Source of the DNA: Hypoxylon rubiginosum
Lineage: Eukaryota > Ascomycota > Sordariomycetes > Xylariales > Hypoxylaceae
Direction: 5' to 3'
Length of the DNA stretch: 64,000 nt
Assembly: GCA_902806565.1 (NCBI GenBank)
Contig: CADCXA010000029.1
Span: 744,001-808,000, forward strand
The notes beneath the pieces were generated by a model. That model made no database searches. It had not been told where the DNA came from and was given only the letters and a program-made list of their open reading frames with translations. The position numbers and the translations under genes were made by a program. This document shows positions 36,201-47,620 of this stretch, piece by piece (position 1 is the stretch's first letter; every line of letters starts with the position of its first letter).

Positions 36201-38842
36201 TGTCTTGTTAGCATAATGATGTTCCGAAACATTCTAATTCCTAGTGATGCTACTACTTCGGAAGCTGGAGGATGCGCACACAAACTTCTGACCGACACCG
36301 CCAAATTGTTTTACCTAAGCGATGCATCATTCGATATTGTCGGGCTTGCTGATGCCCCTACCCAACTACCTCGCCGGCCTAGGTTCACTCCCTAGCTACC
36401 TGGGCTTGCTTAGTCCAGCAACAAGCAGCCAAAAATTGCGCAACGAAATGTTTCCCCGTCGGATATGTTGAACGAAACAACTTGGCTATCCAATTTCCCC
36501 CCCTCACCTTTAGGCGACAATCTTCGGCCGAAACAAAGTTGCGATTTAACTTCCAATTATATCCCAATACCTAATGTATGGGCTCAGTCTCGACTTCGCT
36601 ATACTGAGAAAGGAGGCGAATGGACTCCTTCTCCCCGAGAACGGTGCGATATTTAAAACACATTCGATAGAGGGACATATTAACCTTGGTTCCCTCTAAC
36701 AACCATCCTCCTGGGGAACGAGCGATATCTACTAGTGCGCCCGGGTATTATACTACTACCTAAGGAGCATCCTGACACTCAACCACTCTATCAAGATGTA
36801 GTCAAGTTTCTCACCTGCATAATGATACTATGCCTTGTCACTGGTATCTTGCCTCGCTGGCCTTTCCTGAGGCTGGTACAAGGCGCCTTGATGGTGCACG
36901 TTTAACTAGGCCTCATCCGGGAATAGGACTAAGAAAAGACACTCTCCTATGATCCAGTTTGGCTTGACCCATCCTACCCGGAAACATCATATAGCGCCAT
37001 ATTTGTATATGGATTTCTTTTCATCTCGAGATCGTAAGAGATTCGGCTGGCACTTGCAGCTTGGATGAAGAGAAGGATGCGCTGAACTGAACCGAACGAA
37101 TCTGCTAGCGATAATTGCTTATCGTGTGGCAGCTGCATTTGCGAGACGGCGGGGGATGAAGACTGGGGGTAATGTTCCAGCCTGCAGCCCATCTTTTGGA
37201 GTCTTCAACATGCATCCAAACAGCTCCTCGTCGAGGCCCAATCGACTCCCAATCGACCCCTAAAGTCAAATGGCTACCGGAGCCGCAGGTAATCGAATGG
37301 GTTTGCGGAAAGTCTATGCCATTAATTTGCTTTACAGGCAGAGAATATCTTGTTCCATTTCGAGAGGACTAGCCTCGTCCGGCTCGGAGCTCTGAAGGAG
37401 CGGAAGAACGCAGGCATCCAACACATACTGGTCATCTTCCCGGGGTGCCACTGCAACCTAACTTGCTTTTACGTTGGATAGACAGGATAAGCGATTTCTC
37501 AAGATGTGGGTATTTACTATGCTTGACGGTATTCGCAATAGCGGCGGCTGCGGCTGCGGGTAAGGAGAAATGGGAGATCTAAAGGTGGGAAAATATTTAG
37601 AGCATATCATCGTAGATAGCATGCTCGGCTTTGTTTTTGCTGCTTGACTCGCCTAGCCTTTGAAGCTAGGTTGGTCGATACCTAAGCTCGGGAGTGTTGA
37701 GACATTTCCACGCGTTTGCTTCCAGGTCGGTTTCGGCCGGGAGTACTCGAGAAACGGTCTACTCGAGTATGACGCGCTTGCGACTTGTGTCTATTTTATT
37801 TCCACCTACTTTCTGGACGATGCGAACAGCACCTAGACTGGAGGAGGGAACTGAACCTGGACTAAAAGAGCCTACGATTCCTGGCTTTTTTTTCTCCCAA
37901 GGTCTACGATTACATCTATAGCCGGGAGTTGGTGGTGGAAATAGTGGTGACTTAAAAAGAATGCGCCCTCAGTGGAGGAGATGCTAGCTGGCGCTGGCTG
38001 ATGCTGGCTGATGCTGTGGTTGGCGTTTGGTGGCAAGTCCCAAGGTTTCCCGTCCTGCCGTCCCGTCGCGAGGCTCGGAGAAACGCCATAGTTTCGCGAC
38101 CCAGAAATTTTTTTGAGACGGGGAAAAAAAACCCACCAGAGCAACCCCGGCGCCTTTTTTTTATTTTAACATTTACCTTTTCCTGCACCACCTTTCCAAT
38201 CAGCAAAGTTGTCTGGTAGTTTAGGCCTGGGTCCCTTTCTTCGACCTTTGTTGTTGCATCATCCGCATCATCCAAGTTTGGGGAACTTCTGCCCTATCGC
38301 TCTACCTATCAACTGGCCCTACCTATCAACTGCCAACTACCAACTACCAACTACCAACTGACAAGCCTGTCTTTTCTATATGCTATTTCCTATCATCCTA
38401 CGAATTTACAATTTACACGAACCAGAATCGGCATCACCTGAGTTTGCGGGGCTGACAAGGGTAGAGTATAGAGTACATACTCACACATTACACTGCACGC
38501 ACCGCAAGCATTGCGCACACTCGTCGACCACTTATCAACCAGCGTTGGCCAGAAGCGTGTTTTCCTTTCAATGAGGCTGCTGAGGTGGCCTGACCCATGC
38601 CAATCTCGGCCACATAATTTTACCCACCTCTTTGGTAGCCTGTTCACGCTCAGGTGTCTTCCGGTGCTTCTGTGCACTGGTTTACAAGCGGTTTAGCGGC
38701 CTTTTTCTTCTCCATTGACACTGGCACAGGCACTGGCATTGGCACTAGCGCTAAGACCCGGGTGCTGTGCTTACAGCGCCATAAGCCGTAGCCGTAGCCG
38801 TACCCAAAAGCCTTAGCCATAGGCCATTATCATATCCGAAAA
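33300..38842. other. Gene-poor 5.5-kb region
   Basis: I find no supported gene. Short frames (for example 35230-35589 plus, 36123-36395 plus) lack recognisable motifs and splice partners. The left end is the promoter of the 7-TM gene and the right end that of the CTK1-like kinase. The right end carries CAACTACCAACTAC-type repeats (38326-38360) and short Ala/Gly-Ser-like repeats (38715-38815). A degraded element is possible but cannot be shown by eye. Confidence 0.5.
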
Positions 38843-41800
38843 ATGAGCGATGCAGACATGGATCCAGAAATGCGTCGACATCCCGGCAAGTCTGGTCCTT
38901 CATCACCAACGCCCACTTCAGCCCCGGCCAGCAATAATTTTCGACGTCAGGCTCAGGCTCAGGCTCATCCTCGAGATGTTGCGATGAAACACGATCAGGA
39001 TAACAAAGGATTCGATAACGACCACCGCGATCGTGCTCGTGGTCGCAGAGATCGAGACAGATTTGATCGGGACCGCCGAGTATCCCCCATTGATTCGCAT
39101 TCTCGGACATCTGCATTACGATCCCAGTCTCCCATTTCTCGACGCCCTGAAAACCACGGCGGCAGCGGTGGCGGTAGCGGCGGAACCAGGAACAATCGCG
39201 AGGATTTATTTTCACAACAGATTGATAAGCCTCCGAGGCCTGATGTAAGTCAGCGCGGACGATCGCAAGACCGAAGCAGAGACCCCGACGACGAATCGCG
39301 TCAAGTTAAAGGTCGTCCTTTCCGGGACGAGGGTGAGGACAAATTTGAGCAGGGCAACTTCCACGACATACCTACGTCTCCTAGACACGGCCCTAGAAGA
39401 AACGATTTCGCGAGTCACGGTGGTGCAGGTCGATCCTTCTCGCCAGCGTCGAGGAAGCGGAGAAGGAGCCGAAGCCCGCTACCGTTTCCACCTTCGCGGT
39501 CCAAAAAGTCGAGACGCGAACGCGAACGTGACCGTCGACGTCGAGCAGAACGGGCGGAACGAATAGAGAGGGCGGGGAGAGATCAGTTGAAGAACCAAAT
39601 TCCGCCACCCTCCCGCAGAAGGTCTCCTTCTCCGCGTTTCGACGATCTTCGCTCTAGACACGACGACCGTAGCGACCCTGCCGAACCCCATCAACCGCGT
39701 CATCGTAGTCGCTCGCTGCCTCGTGAAGGTGACCTTGAACAGGACTCTACTCTTCTTCCCCTACCCCAGTCCCGCAGAGGCTCGCAAATTCAAGATCGTA
39801 GTCGTTCACCGCTGCTATCCGGTTCCCGGCGATCATCTTTTTCACGCACCCACTCCCCTCCTCGTCCGCCAAGCCGACCGCAGCCCGGCTCGTCAGAAGC
39901 GGGTTCGCGCTCTCGTCTGTCCTCTCCTTCCTTTGAAGCTCCTAGGCCCGATTTCCCGCCTCGGTCGCCTAGAGAGCGTGGATCTCGTCGATCTCGCAAA
40001 AGGGGCAAGCATCGCGAAGATACGAGATTTCCTCCTCGTGATTACTTAGCATCTGGCGCGAATAGTATCGAAGTTAATATGTCGAGACGGCTGGAAAAAC
40101 GAGGGGCTACTTCTACTACTACTACCACTACTCAATTGCCACCCCTCAATCCAGGAAATCCTCAATATAACGAACGCCGGCCAGCTCGTTCACCCCTACG
40201 TCCGAATTCCGGTTCATCCTTTCACGAATCCCCTACCACGCAATCACCTTATGGCGGTGGTAGAGGAGGCTGGAACGGCCAACGCCAAACCTCACCCCAT
40301 AGGTATGAACAACTAAACTTTCATAGGTCACATTCCTATGCTCACAGATCACCTTATAGACAGTATCCCCCACAGCATCCTCAGAGCAACCATGGTCCAC
40401 CGACTGGTCCCTCGGGCCGTCATGTCTCGAGCCAATCGCCACCGCACCCCCCTACCGGGCCTTCACAGTCGTATCCTCAAGGTCGTAACTTCTCTAGGGG
40501 GGGCTTCCGAGGTAGCTCACACCCTGCTCGGGGTGGGTACCGTGGGATAGGCGGCTCGCAGGGCGGACAGCGGACATCAGGATCTGGTAGGGGTGCTTCT
40601 GGTGAAAATACTCCTCGGCATCACAGCCCGCATGCCACGCCGACCCACGCGGAACTAATCGTAGCGAGGGATGAGGAAAGAGATGATGACAATGCACCTC
40701 GAGAAACTAAGAACTTCGAAGAGGAAGACTTACCATCAGAAAGGACTGCTAATGAACAGATGCCTCCACCTGGGCCTTCTGAGCCTTCTGGGCCTCCTCC
40801 AACCGCTCCTACGGGCCCGGCGAGTTCGAAGTTTAGCTTCGCTTTCAAAGCAACGAACAAGACCCCTATCGCCACCCCCAAACCAGAAATATCGCAGAAG
40901 TTCAATACGGCACCTAAAAAGGAAGCCCTGCCATTTGTTGATGATCGCGGTCGAGAACGAGATCGAGAACGTGACCGAGACCGAGACAGAGATCGGGATC
41001 GAGACCGTGAACGCGACAGAGACCGAGACAGAGAAAGGGATAGAGAAAGGGACAGGGATAGGGACAGGGACAGAGACAGAGATAGAGACCGGAACCGAAG
41101 CCGAAATCAAGACCGGGACTTGCCTCGGGATACACCACGAGAACCCGCTTCTGCTAGAGCCAGATCGGATTTTCAAGCTAGTAGGGCCCCGCCTGAGCCG
41201 CCGAGAACACGGAAGGTTAAGAGAATCCAACGAAGGCTGAAGGCTAGGCCCGAACTGCCAGCCGATCTTGCTGTGTCCGACTCGGTATTCTTCCGGAAGC
41301 CCGGTAACGAGTCCGTTGTGGGCTCCGGCACATACGGCAAAGTCTTCAAGGGGCTGCACGTGTATACCAAGGAGCTTGTGGCCTTGAAGAAAATACGCAT
41401 GGAAGGAGAAAGAGACGGGTTCCCGGTTACAGCTGTCCGGGAGATCAAACTTCTCCAGTCCCTGAAGCACACGAACATCGTCAGGCTTCAAGAGGTCATG
41501 GTTGAAAAGAACGATTGTTATATGGTATTTGAGTATTTGTCTCACGACCTCACTGGTTTGCTGAACCATCCGTCGTATGCGCTCGACCCGGCACAGAAAA
41601 AACATCTGGCCCTACAGCTATTCGAAGCTCTCGACTATTTACACAAACGAGGTGTACTGCATCGTGACATTAAGGCGGCCAACATCCTTGTCAGCAGTGA
41701 CGGCATCCTAAAATTGGCCGACTTTGGCCTGGCTCGCTTTTACGCAAAGCGTCACCAGGTTGACTACACAAATCGTGTAATCACTATCTGGTATAGGTCC

Positions 41801-42528
41801 CCTGAGCTATTGCTAGGCGAGACTCAGTATGGTGCCGCCGTCGATATATGGAGCGCAGCGTGTGTCATGGTGGAGATTTTCACGCGACATGCTATCTTTC
41901 CCGGGGATGGCGGTGAGATAAATCAGTTGGAGAAGATATATGCGGTGCTTGGTACTCCGAACAAGGCCGACTGGCCTGGCCTTATCGATATGCCTTGGTT
42001 CGAGCTACTAAGGCCTGGTTATCGCCGCCCGAACGTCTTTGCTGAGAAGTATAAGGACCGTGTGCCTCCAGCGGCCTTCGATCTGCTTGCTTCTATGTTC
42101 CAATACGATCCAGTGAAGCGGCCGTCCGCTGCTGAAGTCTTGGAACACCCCTACTTCACAACGGAGGAGCCGCCGGCTAGACAAGCCATTGAGTATGCAC
42201 TACCTCTTTACCAATCTATCTATACATGCTAACTCTCATTCACAGACTTCGGGATATTGAGGGCGATTGGCATGAGTTCGAGTCGAAGGCGCTACGTCGG
42301 GAAAAGGAGAAACAAGAAAGAAAGGAGAAGCAGGAAAGAGACGCACGACGTGCCGCAGCTTCCAAGGATGGAGGCAGTCGTGATAAGGATAGAAAACGGC
42401 CGCCATCGACGCACGATTCGCAGCGAGATAGCAAACGTCCACATGTTGAGGGACGACCGCCTGTATCGAGCCGGGCTGCGAGTTCTATCACTATGCAGTC
42501 TGGCGAAGATGTAGGAACGGTGGAGTAG
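38843..42528 (+). CDS. CTK1: CTD kinase catalytic subunit, CTK1/CDK12-type cyclin-dependent kinase
   Basis: Two exons, 38843-42192 and 42246-42528, give 1210 aa. Residues 1-800 are a disordered Arg/Ser/Pro/Gly region with SR-like stretches and an RDRDRE run (about 703-752). The kinase domain (about 812-1110) has GSGTYGKVFKG, ALKKIRME, a PITAVREIKLL-type PSTAIRE helix (FPVTAVREIKLLQ), HRDIKAANIL (His near 940), ADFGLARF (DFG near 960) and YRSPELLLG. It matches CTK1/Bur1-type kinases, and the FPVTAVREIKLL helix with the SR-like N-terminus points to CTK1/CDK12. These kinases phosphorylate Ser2 of the RNA polymerase II C-terminal repeat during elongation with a cyclin partner. The 53-bp intron joins the domain end to LRDIEGDWHEFESK and a charged Lys/Glu/Arg tail. 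Confidence 0.9.
40950..41100 (+). repeat. Degenerate GA-rich 6-bp repeat coding for Arg-Asp/Glu dipeptides
   Basis: Imperfect hexamers of the type CGAGAC/AGGGAC/AGAGAT encode about 25 Arg-Asp or Arg-Glu pairs within the CTK1-like protein. The reading frame is kept throughout, with varied codons, so it is an old and selected tract rather than a recent expansion. Confidence 0.85.
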
Positions 42529-43046
42529 AGCGATTTGCTAGCTGCAGAGATACCACGGCGACCGAAAATTACGATCTGGGAACATGTGATGCGTGTAAAG
42601 TAGAGCACAAGGGGCGGCAATGAAATATATATTACCAACACGGGTCATCATTAACCGCGCATGTGCACTATGTCTACATTATTAGGCTCGTAGAGGCTAC
42701 TGGCGACTGGACTCTTGGGGGCCGTCTGGTAGTCTGGTACGAAAACATTTCATAGTATGCCTACTAGGTAGGTAGGCATAGCCTTGTGGTGAAGGATATC
42801 TAGCTAGGGGACACAAGCTCATAGCACATAGCACTTGGCAGCATTGATGGTAGCAATACATGCAGTGGTATTAATGTATATCGTATTAAAAAAGGCAAGC
42901 GTGGTATATCCCATTTCCTAACCTTATCTAAGCTAATCGATTAAACCAGAAAACAACATCACAGTAATTCCAGGCCATCAGTTATCTCCAGACTAGACTA
43001 CCTGGGTTAGGTATCTAAGCTTTTAAGAGGGGGACGATTCATCCAT
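42529..43046. other. Intergenic between convergent genes
   Basis: This 518-bp region holds the 3' ends of the CTK1-like and FAD-oxidoreductase genes. It contains a CTAGGTAGGTAGGC patch near 42765 and no coding signal. Confidence 0.55.
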
Positions 43047-44285
43047 CTATTTAGGCCAAGCCCCGTTGCTGCTCCCGATCCCGGCAGCGTAGTTGGCCGC
43101 GTGGTTGGTGCCGAGGTAGCGGCCCTTGAGCCACCAGATGAGCAGGCTAGGCGGCTGAAACGTGCCGACCTGGCCCGTTCCTCGGTCGGGTCCCACCGTC
43201 AAGCCGAACATGACCTTGTCCTTGGCCGGCGTGTAGTACGTCTCTATGGTCCCCCCGGCGAGGTACGTCCGGAACTGCTTCATCAGGTGCCGCGCCTGCG
43301 CCTCGGCCGTGACGGCCTGCGCCGGCTCCAGGGACCCGGCGTCCCCGAGGACGAATACGTTCCTGTGGCCGCGCGCGCGCAGGTCCGGGTCCTGCAGGAG
43401 GCGGCCCGGGGACGCGGGGGAGTGCATGGAGGGGGGCGCGAAGGAGGTGTTGTAGACCACGCCGTAGGTCGGCACGAACAGGTCCGCGGTTACGGTCTTG
43501 GTCGTCTTGGTCTTGCCGTCGGCGCTCGTTACTTCGATCGCGATGTCCTTCTTGTCCTTATCACTGCTGCTACCGCTACCGCCCGCCGCGGGCGTCACCG
43601 ACACCATGCGCGCGCCCCCGACGAACTCGACGCCTAGCTTCTCGAGCTCCTTCTTCGCCGTCTGCCGCACGCTGTCTTTCAGCCGCGGCTCGAGCGGTAA
43701 GGGGTCCGCGGATAGGAGGGTGATCTTTTTCAGCCCCTTCTTCGCGTACGCGGCGCCGAGCTCGCCCGAGAACTCGACGCCCGTGGCGCCGGCGCCGCCG
43801 ACGACGATGGAGGACGCGCTGCCGATCTGGGACTGCAGCTGCGCGACGGCGGCGCGCGTCTGCTCCGTGCTGCCGAGGGCCTTCCACGGCATGCCGCCGG
43901 CGTAGCTGGTGCCCGTGGCGATGACGAGGGTGTGGTACGCGATCTCTTCTTCCTTCGCTTCGTCGTTGGGCTTGACCGTCACGCTATTGCTCTCCGGGTG
44001 CAGACTGGTAGCAGCGCCTGCGATGAAGCGGAACCGGTCCGCGTGCGGGTAGCCGGCGAAGCGCTCGGCGATGGGGAACAGGTACCGGTCCTCGGCCATG
44101 GGGGGGCCGCGGCCGGGGAGGACGAAGCGGACCGAGGCCAGGTTGAAGTAGAAGTGCGTCAGGGGCGAGACGAGGACGACGCGCAGGTCGGGCTGCTCGG
44201 GTAGGATGCGGGAGACTAGGAAGTGCGCGAGGGACAGGCCGGCGACGCCGGCGCCGAGGACGACGACGGTTTTGGTCGGGGCCAT
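43047..44285 (-). CDS. AIF/AMID-like FAD-dependent pyridine nucleotide oxidoreductase
   Basis: One exon gives 412 aa. An N-terminal Rossmann fingerprint for FAD (VVVLGAGVAGLSLA, residues 8-21) is followed by the ATG motif LVIATGTSYAG. Next come a second NAD(P)H fingerprint SIVVGGAGATGVEFSGEL and the FAD-phosphate motif NVFVLGDAGSLEPAQAV. This is the class of apoptosis-inducing-factor-like / ferroptosis-suppressor (AIFM2, AMID) flavoproteins, which in fungi are mostly unstudied NAD(P)H oxidoreductases, some of them mitochondrial or on lipid droplets. No targeting peptide is obvious. A Gly/Ser/Asp/Lys loop interrupts the second nucleotide-binding domain. Codon use is strongly G/C-ending. The start matches the beginning of the first beta-strand, so I trust it. 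Confidence 0.85.
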   Translation of the reverse strand: MAPTKTVVVLGAGVAGLSLAHFLVSRILPEQPDLRVVLVSPLTHFYFNLASVRFVLPGRGPPMAEDRYLFPIAERFAGYPHADRFRFIAGAATSLHPESNSVTVKPNDEAKEEEIAYHTLVIATGTSYAGGMPWKALGSTEQTRAAVAQLQSQIGSASSIVVGGAGATGVEFSGELGAAYAKKGLKKITLLSADPLPLEPRLKDSVRQTAKKELEKLGVEFVGGARMVSVTPAAGGSGSSSDKDKKDIAIEVTSADGKTKTTKTVTADLFVPTYGVVYNTSFAPPSMHSPASPGRLLQDPDLRARGHRNVFVLGDAGSLEPAQAVTAEAQARHLMKQFRTYLAGGTIETYYTPAKDKVMFGLTVGPDRGTGQVGTFQPPSLLIWWLKGRYLGTNHAANYAAGIGSSNGAWPK

Positions 44286-45335
44286 GGTCGAGATTGGTAG
44301 ATTTTTTTGCTGTTGAGTTATGGGTGTGATCTCAATGATGATTTGCTGCCTGGTTGATTAAAAGTCACGAACTGTGCTTGCTTGGGGAGGTGAGACGGAG
44401 AGAGTTGTAAGTAAGTAAGCAAAAAGAGGTTGAAATTCCCGGCCGTCGAGGCTGACTTATATATATCTACCTAGGTATTTATATAATTAAACGTACGGTG
44501 ACCCGCCACCGAGTCCGATGTTTGGCTGACCGTTCTGTTGGAAGCCTGCCTGGGTCGCAGCCCGGTATGGTAGCAGCCTGGTGTGACATGGTCAGGTACA
44601 CGATCCGTCTGCACGAGTCAGCTCGGCAACGGCCTAGATCGACTTCAAAAGATTTAAAGCAAATTCTTTTATATTACAGATGCTTGGTCATCCGATTGCA
44701 AATCCGTCCTCCGGCCGGTGGACGAAGAGAATGAGATGAACTTGAATGAAGATTGCGACTTGTAGGAGACTTGTCAGTAGCCTCGCGAACTACCGTCTCG
44801 GAGACTTTTCTCTTCGGGGCTCGGTGGCACGGAGCAATTTTCGGGGCGAAGTGGATCTTATCTTACCCAGAAACCCCCCTGAGCCATGGTAACTCGCGTT
44901 AAAGCGCGAAGAAAAAAAAAGCCACTAATTGAATTCCTTGTGTATTTGTAATCGACTTGGTTGACTTAGTAAGTCCCATCGTTTTATGATCAATCCTCTA
45001 CTACCTATAGGTAGCTGGCCGTAGGGCTGAGGAGACGAAAAATACATACTTGTTTGCTGTGTAGCCTTCCTGTTGGCAATATTGGCAATACTTATACGAA
45101 GATAACATGTAGCTGAATGCTACGTGATGAATAATCCATCGATTGCAGCTGCCATCTCTACTCGTATATGTTCTTGAGCAATGCTATTTATTTTCCTTTT
45201 GCCCTATATAGTTTTACATAGCTTTGACATACTTTTTGATAGACGAAAATACCCCGACGGAGGCGTCCCTCCTATAGTCCAGGACGCATTCACGCAGTCG
45301 TGAATCGAACCTAACCCACTCAGGATAGGAGCCTC
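44286..45335. other. Intergenic between two minus-strand oxidoreductase genes
   Basis: This 1.05-kb spacer includes the promoter of the flavoprotein gene (left) and the 3' flank of the dehydrogenase gene (right). It contains a CTACCTAGGTA patch near 44467 and no coding signal. Confidence 0.55.
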
Positions 45336-46414
45336 TTATTTCTTAACATCGTCGTGATCCGTGCTGACGATGACATCCTCCCACTCCTTGATCAAGGTCT
45401 CGGTCCTCTCGATCTTGTCGCGGATGACCTCGAGCGCGTCGCGGCCGAGCACGAGGCGCATGGGGATCTCCCTGCCCTCGGCGGCGCCCGTCCGGGTGAG
45501 CACGTCGACGATGACGCGGGCGCCCTTCTCGACGTCGCCGGGCTGGTTGCTGTCGTAGACGTTGAGCTGGTCCTTGACGGCCTGCACCACCGTGCCCTTG
45601 TACTCCTCCGTCAGCGGGTTCGCCGCGCCCAGCCGCGCGCCGCCGCCCTGGTTCAGGAAGCCCGTCCGGAAGTACCCCGGCTCGATCACCACGCCCGCGA
45701 TCCCCAGCGGTTTCACTTCCTCGTACAGCGACTCCGTGAATCCCGTCATCGCCCACTTGGTCGCCGCGTAGTACCCCCACGCCGGCCCGCCTCGCCAGCT
45801 GCCCAGGCTGCCGAAGTTGGCGATGACGCCCTCCCGCCGCGGCCGCATGAAGTGCAGCACGTTGCGCGTCACGTTGACGACGCCGAATACGTTGGTGTTG
45901 AACTGGTCGAACACCTCCTTGGGTCTGCGTCCGCGTATTAGTAGGTTTGTTCCCCCTCGTCTCGTTTGTCATCAGTAAGATAAGAGGTTATGACTTACGA
46001 GGCTTCCTCAATGGCGGCTTCTAGTATGTATCCTGCGGCATTCACGCAGTGGGTGATCTTGCCGTAGGTGTCTACGACCTTCTGGAGCGTGGCCTGAATG
46101 GTGGCGTCGTCGGCCGTAACGTCTAGGGCTAGCACTAACGCGCCGGCATCCTTGAGTTCAGCCATTTTGGCGGGGTTACGAGATGTCGCGACCACCTTGT
46201 CGCCTCGCTTCAGGGCCTCGAAGGCGATGGCACGACCGAAGCCATTGCTTGCTCCGGCGATGAACCACACGTTGCCAGTCATGGTGTTCTGTCTGGTGTG
46301 AAGGCGAGCTGCTAGCTGCGAGATGAAGGTTGGATACGTGAATCTGTGAGCGGGTAGGAGAGGGCGAAGTGTAGACTTGGAGTTGAGGATTGAGCGTCTT
46401 ATGGTATTGCTCAT
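45336..46414 (-). CDS. Classical short-chain dehydrogenase/reductase (SDR)
   Basis: Two exons on the minus strand, 46414-45999 and 45924-45336, give 334 aa. The intron (74 bp, GTAAGT donor, GCAG acceptor) joins EEAS to PKEVFDQFN. The coenzyme motif is FIAGASNGFGRAIA (Gly-rich loop near residues 54-60). The core also shows LDVTADD, VNAAG (near 124-128), and the catalytic Ser178, Tyr191 and Lys195 in a YAATK context. This is the classical SDR fold, and the substrate is unknown. The first 44 residues are rich in Arg, Ser, Leu and lack acidic residues, like a mitochondrial presequence. A second Met (45, at 46282) starts directly at the conserved fold, so two products are possible. Codons are strongly G/C-ending. 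Confidence 0.88.
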
Positions 46415-46923
46415 GAGGTTAGGAGAGGACTGCTAAACTGGCAATTCTACGAACGGTTTGCGCCCCCTTCTTATATCGAGTTGATAAAAGGAATGAACCT
46501 TACCAGAAGTACATATTCAATTGACTACTGTATGTCTCACCTTTTAAGGCCGTCGAATCTCCGATAGAAATCGAGACGTTGGCTTTGTTTGAATGGTGTT
46601 AGGGGAAAGGGACCCGAGTACGCCGCATCAGGACCTGAGCGCTGGTATGACGACAAGTCCCAGACCCCGAGTTTGTCTCAAATGGATGGCATCCTCTCAG
46701 CCACAGTTTTGGAGACATTTTTTTCTTTTTGCCTATTCCGAAAAGTTAGGATTGGCTGGCAAAAGAAGCCCAAAGAATTGCAACCAGCTGAAAGTCAACG
46801 CCGATGATGTTTTTGGGAGCTGAGCAGGTTATCGGCGTTATGACATCGCCGAAGTAAGTCTTGGCACAGGACAGAAGAATGAGGGTAAACTCTAGCCCGG
46901 CTTAGACCTAACCGCCGTAACTA
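46415..46923. other. Intergenic between the SDR gene and the inverted-repeat element
   Basis: The 509-bp flank includes the SDR promoter. No supported coding signal was found. It ends at the TA that borders the inverted-repeat element. Confidence 0.5.
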
Positions 46924-46927
46924 GGGT

Positions 46928-47052
46928 GGACCATAAGACCCAAAACCGCCAACCCCGCCAATTCCAAATCGTCCGTATTTTTATTATAGGATACTGTGGT
47001 TTTAGCACCGTATTTGCCCTATAATTACAGGGCTATGGCCCTGTAATTTAGG
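46928..47052 (+). repeat. Left terminal inverted repeat of the MITE-like element
   Basis: About 125 bp matching the reverse complement of 47353-47477 with only a handful of differences. It contains a 24-bp hairpin (arms ATTACAGGGC and GCCCTGTAAT, 47024-47047). Confidence 0.9.
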
Positions 47053-47352
47053 TCCTAAAGGTCTGTATATTTATTTTATAAACACTATGATACTAGCACT
47101 GCTTATAGCTTGTAATTTACAGTGTATATACCTTATAAAGCACCTGGATTTTCAAAATTATCCGCTGTATTTACAGCGTATTATAGGGTGTATATCACTG
47201 TAATTACAGTGGTGTAAAATGACAAGGCTGTAAAAGGACAGGGCTGTATATAATAAGCTACAGGGCTGTAAATAAGTGACAGGGCTGTATATAATAAGTG
47301 ACAAGGCTGTATATAGTGCTAGCACCACAGTGGGTAGGGAGTAAAAACACGG

Positions 47353-47477
47353 CCTAAATTACAGGGCCATGCCCCTGTAATTATAGGGCAAATACGGTGC
47401 TAAAACCACAGTATCCTATAATAAAAATACGGACCTTTTGGAATTGGCGGGGTTGGCGGTTTTTGGTCTTATGGTCC
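47353..47477 (-). repeat. Right terminal inverted repeat of the MITE-like element
   Basis: Inverted partner of the left repeat. The internal hairpin is also kept here in nearly the same form. The repeat ends 143 bp before the stop codon of the neighbouring HET gene. Confidence 0.9.
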
Positions 47478-47620
47478 GCTGTCCTAACCTATTGAGGTAC
47501 CTAGGTATATTCTTACTAATCCTCCACCCTACCTACCCCTATCGAACATTGAAGTTACACAAGGAGACAAGGAGAAGGCCTTGAAGATTTCCTGATGTCA
47601 TTCCCCCGTTTCACCAGATT

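Larger units (their letters stand above)
46924..47484. mobile_element. MITE-like non-autonomous DNA transposon with ~125-bp terminal inverted repeats
   Basis: Bases 46928-47052 and 47353-47477 are near-perfect inverted copies, both opening GGACCATAAGACC when read inward. Weaker similarity continues inward for about 50 bp. A TA dinucleotide borders each side (46922-46923 and 47485-47486), consistent with a TA target duplication of Tc1/mariner or pogo type. The right end reads GGACAGCGGACC from its border and the left GGGTGGACC, as if 3 bp were lost. There is no coding frame, and the interior holds five copies of a short ACARGGCTGTA motif (about 47220-47310). The whole is A/T-rich compared with its flanks. 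Family assignment is inference. Confidence 0.85.

Noticed and set aside
40736..41605. Minus-strand 289-codon frame inside the CTK1-like gene
   Set aside because: Val/Ser/Pro repeats are the antisense of the Arg-Asp tract. The kinase frame is unambiguous.
45296..45326. Minus-strand GGTTCGATTCAC resembling a tRNA B box
   Set aside because: The upstream 60 bases overlap the SDR stop region and give no cloverleaf.
46924..47484. CRISPR-like array (repeated ACARGGCTGTA at even spacing)
   Set aside because: This is a eukaryotic genome, the units are short and degenerate, and they lie inside an inverted-repeat element.
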